Of a DNA stretch of 64,000 nt, positions 24,015 to 34,231 are shown in pieces. The notes under the pieces are model-generated. The model searched no databases, was not told the origin of the DNA, and was given only the letters and a program-made list of their open reading frames with translations. The DNA lies in the NCBI GenBank assembly GCA_024500155.1, contig CM044866.1, positions 42,523,501-42,587,500 on the forward strand, in the 5' to 3' direction. This stretch comes from Chenopodium formosanum (taxonomy: Eukaryota; Streptophyta; Magnoliopsida; Caryophyllales; Amaranthaceae). The position numbers were made by a program, and so were the translations under genes. Every line of letters begins with the position of its first letter. Within the stretch, counting starts at the first letter, position 1.

Positions 24015-24339
24015 CTCCCTCCGTCCCTTTATTACATGCCTATTTCTCATTTTGCACGGGAATTAAGAAAGTTAAAGATTCCTTAAAACTAATAATTGGG
24101 AGTATAAATATGCATGTGGGGCTAGAGAGAAATAGAGAGAAAGAAAAAGTGATTGAGAATTAGGAGAGAGCATGTATTGGAAATTATTGTTAAAGTACAA
24201 AAAAGAAAAAGAAAAAGGGTGACAAATCATCAAAAAGAGAATAATATTGTAAAAAAGTACAACCTATAAATAGAAACAGACACTTAATTTTGGTCACCCT
24301 AAAAAGGAATACAGGCATGTAATAAAGGGACGGAGGGAG
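24015..24339. mobile_element. Stowaway-like MITE
   Basis: A 27-bp perfect terminal inverted repeat (CTCCCTCCGTCCCTTTATTA onwards, reverse-complemented at the right end), flanked by TA on both sides. Length 325 bp and no coding capacity. The CTCCCTCCGTCCC terminus with TA duplication is the signature of plant Stowaway/mariner-derived MITEs. Perfect TIRs suggest recent mobility. Confidence 0.93.
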
Positions 24340-24483
24340 TATAGTTTAAGATACCATTCTTTAGTCTTTCCTTACCATTTAAGCTAGATAGCATCATCAT
24401 TATTTTGTAAATTAATTAATAGATTCACATATACATTAAATATTATGTTACTAAGAAATACCCTCAAACTCAGCAAAAATTAC

Positions 24484-25075
24484 AAATTATTAAATAATTT
24501 ATTAAATTGTTAAAAAAAATTAGAAAAATTTGCCAATTGCAACCATTTAAAGTTTGTGTTTTGCAAATTGCAGCCATTTAAAAAAAAATTACAAATTGCA
24601 ACCTAAAAGTTCTTATAAATTGTAAATTGCAGCTCGTATCAACGTTTTCATTGCTTATGTGTCGAAAAATATCCAGTTAAGGTTTTTGGGGTCATTTTAG
24701 TCCTTAAGAAACCGAATTGAGCTCAGAATTAGCAAAAAAATAACGCAAATGCATCGTTTTACGAAACAAAAATGTATCGATTTGTGGAAAACTATTTTTT
24801 GCTGTAAAAACGAGGCACTTGCGTTATTTTTTTGCTAATTTTGAGCTCAATTCGGATCTAAAGAACTAAAATGGCCTTAAAAACCTTAACCGAATATTTT
24901 TCGACAAGTAAACCGATGAAAAACTTGAATCGGGTTGCAATTTACAATTTATAAGAACTTTTGGGCTGCAATTTGCAATTTTTTTTAAATGGTTGCAATG
25001 TGCAAAATACAAAATTTAAATGGTTGCTATTGTTTTTCCTAATTTTTAAAACTATTTTATAAATTATTTAATAAG
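24484..25075. repeat. fold-back element B
   Basis: A long imperfect palindrome, with arms from AATTATTAAATAATTTAT inwards through TTGCAACCATTTAAA, AAAGTTCTTATAAATTGTAA, GGTTTTTGGGGTCATTTTAG and TTGAGCTCAGAATTAGC to a centre near ACGAGGCACTTGCG. The inner part is clearly related to fold-back A (GGTTTTxGGGGxCATTTT, TTGAGxTCAxAATTxxCAAAAAA, ACGAGGCA), while the outer arms differ. Confidence 0.8.
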
Positions 25076-25154
25076 TAATTATTTACATGTGATCTTGTTC
25101 AATGATTTATTTTTTATTTTTTATTTTAATTTTTTTTAATGTGAAAGTGGTTTG

Positions 25155-25400
25155 CTACGTAGGGCATGTTCCGATTTACTGAAAACAACTGAATTGAATT
25201 GATTTGGGCTGAACTCACCTGAGCTGAATTGATTGGAGCTGAAATGAACTGAAAAGAGCTGAAATGAATTCTTTATGAGAGAAGAAATCTAGGGCCTATT
25301 TCGATTTACTGAAAACATTTTAATCGAACTAAACTGATTAGGGTTGAACTGATCTGAATAAAGTTGAAATGAATTATTTATGAAAGAAGGAAATTCAACT
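25155..25400. repeat. tandem CTGAA-rich repeat
   Basis: Two copies of a unit starting CGATTTACTGAAAACA (about 25171 and 25301), each followed by runs of GAGCTGAAATGAACTGAA-like words and a TTTATGAGAGAAG ending. It looks like a duplicated sub-terminal repeat of a DNA transposon, but no outer TIR was found. Confidence 0.5.
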
Positions 25401-26019
25401 TCATATCTTATCCCTACCTTTTTAAAAAGAATGATAAATCACTTATGAATAGTGTGAGAACAGTTTTATCCTCAAAATGTTACTTTCCCTATAAGCTCCT
25501 CTTGATATGATATTAATTGCATCTAAACTTTTCCCTTGTGTGATTTAATGATTAAACTCTTATGAATAGAGTATACCCTATAACATGTTTATTTGCCGTT
25601 AATTTCCTTTTTTTTCGAACTATTAATAACTGTGCGGACATTTATACTCCTAAAAATATTTGTTTAGATTTTTTTTCCCTCATTAATGTTTTCAAAGATT
25701 GGAAGGCTAGCTATATTATGTATAATGTTCAAGGAATGACTAGTTATGGTGCGCACATCGTGCGCGTAAGCCACCTTAGTTACTTTCAAATGATTAACAA
25801 ATCCAATATAATATTATCAATGTAACTTCAATTACTACCAATCCATGTTTGTTATCAATTACTATTATTCATCTGTTCAAAATTAAATAAATAATAAATC
25901 AAAATTACAAATTATAATATCTTATTCTGCAACATTCGAAATTATATTACATATAATATTCAAGGAATGCTTCACACCTTACAACATAAAGAGCATTTTC
26001 ATTCAATCGTAAGCTTCTA

Positions 26020-26273
26020 CTACCTCCGTTTTTTATTAGTTGACACGTTTTGACTTTAGCACTATTCACGTACCTTCCTTTGACCATGTTTTGTGATTTA
26101 TATGTAAGGAAAAATATAGTCAAGTAGGATCTTGTTAGATTCGTCACAATGTATATTTTCCCAAAAATATCAACTTTTTATAATTTTTGCTTATCGACAA
26201 TTAAAGATATTAATGATTTAATTTGTTCATTGGCAAACGTGATTAAAGAAACGTGTCAACTAAAAAGAAACGG
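26020..26273. mobile_element. MITE with CTACCTCCGT terminus
   Basis: Left end CTACCTCCGTTTTTTATTAG, preceded by TA. The right side carries the reverse complement of CCGTTTxTTTTAGTTGACACGTTT and then loses the last bases. About 254 bp and non-coding. The terminus resembles those at 5139 and 55636. Confidence 0.7.
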
Positions 26274-27149
26274 CAAATAGCCGTTAAGCATAAGCTTTAA
26301 TTTCTAAAAATTATTAACCTCGATATTCCGTTGTTAAACGTTTTCCTAATTAGCTTTGGCATGCAAGCAATTTTTTTTATTTTTTTTTTATTTTGACAAC
26401 AGCATGCAAGCAAATTATATGTGTATAGATTGGTAATTTTTTTCCAGATAAATATTATTTTATATTTTCAAATAAAATTAGTTTAACCAAAATTGTTGGT
26501 CGTTTGCTATTAAATGTAATTACCAAAAAACTTAAAAACAATTGATGTGGGCCTAACGTTATAGAAAAAAAATTGAAAATGGCCATGCGTGGAATTGAAA
26601 TCGGTCACCAGGGGACGTAGTAACCAAGATTGAGGGATAAACATTGTTAATATTTTACATAACAAAATATTTATATTGACATATATTATAATGGTTTCAT
26701 ATATGTGTTATTAAAAAAACTGCACATAAAAGACTTAAACATTATTCATACAAAACTTAATTGATTGTGTTACTAAAAAAATCTGCAAATAAAAGAATTA
26801 GACATTATTTCATACCAAATTTAATTAATTGTATTGCTAAAAAATTAGCAAATAAAAGGGTCAGACATAATTGGGAGTTTTCTGCCATTGTCGATAACCT
26901 TAACCATTTTCAGCCATTATTGTGGTCCTTCAAGGAATATCAAGAAGAACCCATTTCAGGAGTAAAATAAGAAATGGTTGTAACTTGTAAGACCTATGGT
27001 TAATTTGTTAATATTTGGAGACGATTAAATTTAGAGAATTATTCAATTTACCCCTAATAAATTCTGAAATAAAATCTTATGCAAATAATGAATTCTAAAA
27101 TGAAATCGTCTGTAAATAATGAATAATTTGATTAAAAGATGAACAGTAA

Positions 27150-27830
27150 TAAATCCCCAATTACAATACCCCAAAATAGAAAAAGCCCCAAATTACAAAA
27201 CCCCCAAATCGGAAATCCCCCAATAAAAAACTCCCAAATTAAAAACACCCATTACACCCAATTTACTCTACAGAAAAATTTGATTAAAAGATGAACAATA
27301 AAAACCCCCAATTCGGAAATCCCTCAATTAACCAACCCCCAAATTAAAAACCCCCAATACACCCAATATACTCAACATAAAGATGAGATTAACAAATGAA
27401 CAATAAAAAAAATCCCCAATTAAAAAACCCCCAATTCGGATTTGAAATGAAGGTTGGGAGCATCTTCTGTCTTCTATCTTTACCTTCAGTTTCTTGTATT
27501 TTAAGTAGTTCAGCTTCATTTGTGGATTTATTATTACTACTTGTTTTAACTCTCACAAAAACATACTCTTGATTTTACATTCACATACAATTTTAAGTAG
27601 CTGATATATATGTTAATAATTCAGGAATACTTATTGAGAAGCCAAAATCTGAGAAAATGTAGCACACATATTCAATCGTCCCAATTAAACCCCTCCCCCC
27701 CCCCCCAAATCGAAAAACCCCTGATTACAAAACCCCCAAATCGAAAAACACCCAATTAAAAACCCCTCTAATTAAAAACACCCAATTAAAAACCCAAAAT
27801 CAAAAACATGAAGTATTCTGCTCACCGTTC
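27150..27830. repeat. C-rich AAACCCCCAATT low-complexity repeat
   Basis: Irregular repetition of CCCCCAATTAAAAA and CCCCAAATCGGAAA words, with a poly-C run near 27695-27708. No reading frame persists. It is inside the MULE-like element. Confidence 0.65.
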
Positions 27831-28258
27831 AACATTCATGGTGGTGAAGAAATGGGAAAAAAAATACCCAAATTAAATCGAAGAAGACTAAATCAATTAC
27901 ATGATGAAGAAATCAATCATAATTTTCTACAAATAATAACTTGTTTAGATTTATCTATTGAAGGAATGATATTTTGTCCAATTTATGGGCTCTTGAAGGT
28001 GTTCATGAAGAACAAGTGAAATAAAAACTGAAAAATGAAAAGTGCAAAAAAAAAAAAAAAAAAAAATCAGAATTTATTGAGGTGCATTGAAAATGATAAT
28101 TACTTTGAAAATATTAGGGTAATCAGAATTTTCATTTGAATTCAAATAAAATTTCAAAATAAGTAGATATTGGACCCCAATTTAAGACCCAATTAGAATG
28201 TAACATGTCAAATTGTATGTGACTCCTACATACAAGGCTTGTATGTGTAGCCTTTTCC

Positions 28259-28730
28259 TATTTTTCCTTCCATCATTTCAAGATATCAAACTTCCCTTCC
28301 CTAACAAATTCTTTCTCAAAATACATATCAAGCTCTGATTTCCTGGGTTGAGTTATTCCATCACTTTTCATAGTTTGTAACACCCTAGACATTCCAGGAA
28401 GGCTCCCTCCACCAACACTTGAAGCTCCATTTTCACATTCACTCATTTCCTCCGATGGAGAATGATAAATTATTTTGTACTTATTATCATACAATTTATA
28501 CAAAGTATCTTTAACCTTAAGAATGTTTGCTCTAACTTGTTGAGGAGGAAACATTTGAGGGAAAGTAATTTCAACTACCTCGCTCCATTTTTAGACGAGG
28601 GTGTAAAACATCACTTATAACCATGATAATATTGGATTCACCCCAATACTTATCAAACCTTTCCTTCATGTTTTCACCATGACTTTTACAAATTGATTAG
28701 AATATTCGGAATATTTTCTCTTATTTCTTT
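28259..28730 (-). pseudogene. hAT transposase relic, piece 2 (core C-terminal part and start of hATC)
   Basis: Minus-strand reading gives MKERFDKYWGESNIIMVISD, then VLHPRLK, the DUF4413-like block of RICESLEEPER-type hAT transposases. A 1-nt shift follows near 28590, then FPPQQVRANILKVKDTLYKL and finally SELDMYFEKEFVREGKFDIL, the start of the hATC dimerisation domain. In the conserved LKWWK box the first Trp codon is TGA. A further TAA breaks the frame just before MKERF. The piece is bounded by the MULE TSD on one side and the copia TSD TCTTT (28726-28730) on the other. Confidence 0.88.
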
Positions 28731-29443
28731 TGTTGTAATATAAAGAGGGTTTAGAACAAGTAGTTAACAAAATGAACAAGAGAAGAGAAAATAATACTCA
28801 AAGAAATTTCGGTGTGGCGTGATAATAATCACTGACTTGAAAACAAAATCCGGCGCAATGAACCGGGGTGCACAATTGTATTCGCCGGTACGTTCCCTAA
28901 GGTTACACACACCACTCCCACACAAAGGCACTTTTGGGTGGGAGGTTGGAGACTAGTAAACTTATGCCCAAAGAGAGAATTGTGTTTAGCTTAATGTGTT
29001 TGATAATTGTGGTCATCTGAATTTTTCCGACCATGGAAATATATAATGGAAGATGGGATAATCAAGAGTTGAAGAATCCAGTGAGACAAAAACTTAAAAT
29101 CAGAAATAATTGATAGTAAACAACCCTTTAAAATATCCCAATTATTATGGGTGTAAGGTGGAGTTACAAAGGAAGAGGAAGTGAAAGAGACGTTGGTAAT
29201 CTCAACTTTTCTCTCGCGCCTTGTAGGGCGAGCTCCAGTCGGTGGCACGCCCGACAGGGCGAGATCCCCCCCGGTTGGGAAAACAAACGACGAAAATCAA
29301 TTTTACTCTCGCGCTCGGTCGGGCGGTCACCGCCCGATCGGGCGCCCGGACGTATTAGAAAACACTTGTTCTCTCGCCCGGTCGGGTGAGCCTCCGCCTG
29401 ATAGGGCGAGAAGTCAACTACCTTTTCTCTCTTTACTCCAACA
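28731..29443 (-). repeat. 3' LTR of the copia element
   Basis: 713 bp, uninterrupted; matches 46792-46951 plus 49395-49951. Between 29213 and 29412 it holds GC-rich modules of CGCCCGGTCGGGCG-type palindromes (stem CGCCCG/CGGGCG) in an otherwise AT-rich LTR. A TATATATTT on the minus strand at about 29036-29046 is the best TATA candidate, downstream of those modules in the transcription sense. Confidence 0.9.
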
Positions 29444-29457
29444 ATCCCCCACTAAAG
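29444..29457 (-). other. copia polypurine tract
   Basis: CTTTAGTGGGGGAT on the minus strand immediately before the 3' LTR. It is the plus-strand primer of copia elements. Confidence 0.75.
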
Positions 29458-29993
29458 TGAGGAAAGAAAAACAACAAAAGAATGAGAAACAACATATGGG
29501 CATAAAAGGAGATGTAGTACATAACACTTAGATATTACATTAATAATTTGAAATCTAGTGCTTAGTGAAATGAGGCAATGAGCTAAAAGCATAAGGGTGG
29601 ACAAACCTTGAAACCCTTACACCCTTCATCAAAGAGTGGACTAACCTTGAAACTCTATGATTTAACTCAAGACCCCCACAACACATACATCACTCCATAA
29701 TTTACATAATCTCCGCGAAAAGATGTACTATTTATAGCCAATTACATTCACCTTAGGTTTAGTGGAGGCTCTAGAAAACCGGCCAAGGTTTTCATAGAAG
29801 ATGGCTAGTCTTCATAACCACATAAGTGAGTCCAAAAATGCATCTCAATAGCATAAGGACCTATTAAGAGTTAGAACTCAACCTCATAAACATACAACGG
29901 TGGATACTACACATCCATTAAGAATTAAACAACTCAACCTCATACTTGCATTACAAACTCTATCACCATAGGAACTTGGACAAGTGTAATGCT
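29458..29993. other. non-coding 3' part of the copia element
   Basis: Between the RNase H stop region and the polypurine tract. No recognisable gene or repeat. Confidence 0.5.
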
Positions 29994-31953
29994 TCACATG
30001 GCTTTAAGTCCAATTCCCCTCGATGATTCTTTAAGTTGTTTTCTTGCTAACCCTTTCGCCAAAGGATCCGCCAAGTTCGCTTCGGACCTCACAAAGTCCA
30101 ATGCAATCACTCCATTTTTAAGCAATTGTCTCACTACTTTGTGTCTCATACGAATATGTCTCTTTTTGCCAATGTAGTTACTATTGTTGGCAACTCCAAT
30201 TGCAGCTTGAGAATCACAATGTACAGACACCGGAGATGAAGTCTTCCCCCACAATGGTATGTCGGCTAGGAGATTCCTAAGCCACTCTGCTTCATAACCT
30301 GCCAACTCAAGAGCAATCAATTCAGATTCCATGGTGGAGCGAGCTAGACATGGTTGTTTTGAGGACTTCCATGAAATAGCACCTCCACCTAAAACAAAAA
30401 CATACCCACTAGTAGAAGAAACTTCATCATTATCGGTTACCCAATTAGCATCACAATAGCCTTCTAAAACATTGGGAAAACGATTAAAATGCAAACATAC
30501 CTCCATGGTACCCTTAAGATACCTAAGTAACCGACGAAGAGCAATCCAATGACTTTGACTTGGATTGTGATTATATCTACTAAGTCTACTGACCGCATAG
30601 GCAATATCGGGTCATGTACAATTCATCAAAAACATCACCTACCAATTAGCCTTGCATATAGATCTTGAGATAAACTAGATAGGACCCTTGTTCTTCATTA
30701 GCTTCATGTTGGGATCATATGAAGTCTTGCTAGGCACAACATCAAAAGAGTCAAATTTCTTAAGAATCTTCTCCACATAGTGAGATTGACTCATGGAGAA
30801 TCCGTTCTTGGTTTTCCTTAAACGAATTCTAAGAATAACATCGGCTTCCCCCAAGTCCTTCATCTCAAACTTAGTAGAAAGTAAGGCCTTAGCTTCGTTC
30901 ACAACATCAAGGTTAGTACCAACAATAAGCATATCATCAACATATAAACAAATTATCACACATGATGAACCAAACTCCTTAGAGTACAAACAAGAATCTG
31001 AAGAATTAGTCACATAGCCACAACTCCTAAGAGTACTATCAAACTTTTCAAACCATTGCTTAGGAGCTTGCTTAAGACCATAGAGAGACTTTCTAAGCTT
31101 ACACACTTTGTGTTCTTGTCCCTTCACCATAAAACCTTTCGGTTGAGTCATATAAATTTCTTCATCAAGGTCTCCATTAAGAAAGCCGTTTTGACATCCA
31201 TTTGGTGAACCACTAAGTCATGAATTGCCGCAAGGGTTACTAAATTTCTAATGGTGGCAATCTTAGTCACAGGAGAGTAGGTGTCAAAGAAATCTATCCC
31301 TTATTTTTGGGTGAAACCTCTAATGACAAGTCTAACTTTGAATTTTTCTATGGCCCCATTCGGTCTAAGTTTCTTCTTGAAAATCCACTTATAACTTATA
31401 GGTTTAGAACCTTTAGGCAAGTCACAAAGATCCCAAGTGTGATTAGACATAATAGAATCAAGTTCACTTTTAATAGCCTCTTTCGAAAAACTAGCATCTA
31501 TGGACCTCATTGCCTCAACATAAGTCTTAGGGTCTTCTTCTAAAAGAAACAAAGACACAACATGCTCACTTAAGGAATCCACATCAAAGTCTTCTACCAC
31601 AAAAGAGGTCAAGAAATCCGCCAAAGAAAGACTCTACTCTAGGTCTCTTACTTCTCATAGGTTCAACTTCTACCACTTTAGTAGAGGAAGAGGGGAGACT
31701 AGAACTAGACATAGAATCAACAAGAGGCACATTCATACTTGACTCACTAGCATGCACATCAACATTAGAAGACAAGGACTTGTTCATCGGAAAAATATGC
31801 TCAAAAAATACCGTATCTCTAGCTTCACAAATTGTTTTATCATCACTTAATAACATGAATCTATAGGCTGCACTATTATGAGCATATCCAATGAACACAC
31901 AATCAAAAGTTTTAGATCCGACAGTGGTATTCTTAAAATTCGGAAAAGCAACC
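29994..31953 (-). pseudogene. copia integrase C-terminus, reverse transcriptase and RNase H (3' half of pol)
   Basis: Copies element RNA and degrades the template. From the insertion point: VGSKTFDCVFIGYAHNSAAY (integrase-RT linker), SNHTWDLCDLPKGSKPISYKW and RLVIRGFTQK (RT start), then, after a frameshift, KVCKLRKSLYGLKQAPKQWF and the catalytic CLYVDDMLIVG. RNase H shows EGYCDANW, STMESELIAL, VHCDSQAAI and ends at LADPLAKGL. Frameshifts lie near 31150-31300, 31600 and 30510-30675. It is the continuation of 44717-46774, now 12.8 kb away because an element landed in the linker. TSD CAACC 31949-31953 is the last native sequence. Confidence 0.92.
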
Positions 31954-33925
31954 TGTAGGGAATATTTCAAGCGTTATGATAACCCCAAACTTGAACCCCA
32001 CTGTGATCATACACTAAAGTACGGTGGCGTTCCAAAGGGAAAGACAAAGAGAAAAAAGAGTCGCCAACAAGTTTTAAGGAACTTGTACCCAAAAGACAAT
32101 CCAAAAGGACCATCAACTACTCCAAAGGTCTTGAACCAAATAGGGTCCGGGGATGAGGGTACGAATCCAATCTACAAAAGAAAGGACCCGTGTAACACCC
32201 CCGATTTACTAATTTATAATAAACAAGAATTAAAGTAAAATAAACGACCTTTAAATAAATTTGCGGAAGCATACACCTAAATCAGAGGTATTACCGCCAC
32301 ACTTGACAACCTGTCAAGTGTTAAGGCTTACAAAATCCCAATATTACAACCCAATAAATCTAAGTGAGTTATTTATACAACTTTACAAACTCATTATAGC
32401 ATACTGATCGAAACACTTGAGCTCCTTTAGTTACGATCACTTGCTTAACCTGCTTAGAAAATCTTGACTGCTCACCATTATGGACAAATTCCAAAATAGA
32501 TCGTCGCAGGGTCATCATAAGAAAAAGACATGGCCGCAAACACAAGTAGCACAACAAAATAACACACACACATCAGCAAAGGCTGAGTAATCACCACATA
32601 TCAGAACACAGAGTATAGCAAAATAATCAACATTACAAGCTCAATTAAACAATGTAGTTCGAAACTACATTATACATTGTACTCTGAAAAAAAATAACTT
32701 TTATCAACTCAACCTCGAATAATAATACGAACCTTTACTCAATCATCAACTCATATAACCCATAAGTGTGTTATGCTCATTGTTCTATACCTAGCCTTGG
32801 ACATGGGTAATTCGAATAAAACCAACAAGTATAAAAACTTGAATACTCCCAATAACTAGAAAATACCTTAAACCAGACCACATACGGGCCAATTCCCACT
32901 GTAGGGGACCATAGGAAAATAATTAATAAAGATTGTACCTCATTCTTAACTCATGATCATTATCTCCTTACCAACATGCCAAGGACTAAGGTCTATAACG
33001 CCGAGCCTCAGACCGAGAATAAAATATAATAATTCTCAACCTTTTGATCTCACACATCGATCAAATAATTATTCATAAACAATCTCAACAATGGCACATG
33101 TTCCCAAATAAATAACAAACAATTCGGTTCATAATATCTCAACTCTTAAAACACATACTAATAACCTAAATATAATCATATCTCAACCCAAAAATAATAC
33201 TCTGCATTAATAACCCTAAAACCTTAATAAAACAATACTCCCTATAGCAACAACATTAAAACCCTAGAAATTATCAATCGTAAACAATAAAAGTAATACG
33301 ATACTCATATCCAATCAAGTCATATAATATCAATAATCAATCATGTACATATACAAACTTGATCACACGAATTACAATTATAAAATTTACACATAATAAT
33401 AATACAGAGTACAAAAAATAAATCATATCACACATAATAATATGAAATATAATACAAACATCTCCAAAGTTTCGTGTGATTACCTTCGTCTAGAACATAT
33501 GTTAAAGGATCGTCAAAGGTGCATGGCATCGATGTATCCGAGTCACGCAAATTATCTCTTAGCAAAGATTAAAAATAAAAACATTTGATCATCATATATA
33601 ATGATGATGTTAAGTGGATAAATTGGTGGAAGTGCTATTGGATAGATTTTCCACGGATAGTTGCAAAGAACAAAATCAATATGAACACCAATGAAACTAA
33701 ACATACGGCTGTACACTTCTTTCTTTTCTTTTTTTTTTTTAAATATAATAACTTTATTAGGGTTTAAGATAATTTATAGTTGTTGATAAAAAGAGTCCTA
33801 TTTAAAATAAAATAGGGTTCTAAAACTTTCCAAACTCTAAAATAAAAATTATATGAGATTAGAAAAGTTATTTAATAAATAAATAATTTTTTAAATATAA
33901 AATCATAAAATATTCGGGTATTACA

Positions 33926-33940
33926 ATCTACCCTCCTTAA
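33926..33940 (-). other. polypurine tract of the miniature element
   Basis: AAGGAGGGTAGAT on the minus strand, abutting the left (3') LTR. Confidence 0.75.
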
Positions 33941-34218
33941 AACAAGTTTCGTCCCGAAACTTATAATTAGGAAGTATAAAATATATAGATAGAGTAATAA
34001 AATAGTAGGGGTATTACATACTATCCCCCTTAAAAAGGAGTTCGCCCTCGAACTCAAAGCTAGTCACATAAAAAAGAAACACATAAACAAGCACGAGCAC
34101 ATAAAGAAACGGCTTAACCTATGTCAATTTTAATCCTAGTTCTTTATTAACAAGTTCATTCCTAAACAAAAACCACGTTGGGATATGAAGATCCCTACGT
34201 AAATCCCACAAGTGGTTA

Positions 34219-34231
34219 GGCTCTGATACCA
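34219..34231 (-). other. primer-binding site, tRNA-Met (initiator) type
   Basis: The plus strand reads GGCTCTGATACCA, the reverse complement of TGGTATCAGAGCC. It is the classic plant retrotransposon primer site for initiator tRNA-Met, 3 bp from the 5' LTR. Confidence 0.9.

Larger units (their letters stand above)
22081..28258. mobile_element. MULE-like element with 9-bp TSD, no transposase seen
   Basis: A perfect 9-bp duplication TATTTTTCC lies at 22072-22080 and 28259-28267. The ends are inverted repeats: GCTACACATACAA within 8 bp of each terminus, continuing with TTGTATGT and weaker similarity for about 50 bp. A 9-bp TSD is typical of Mutator-like elements. The interval splits the hAT reading frame, and removing it with one TSD restores codons for WKEKYVKYQIL, so both ends are well supported. 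The interior has fold-backs, MITEs, a C-rich repeat and short open frames, but no transposase, SWIM or zinc-finger motif. Stretches 22130-22880, 25410-26015 and 26280-27150 show nothing I recognise. Confidence 0.78.
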
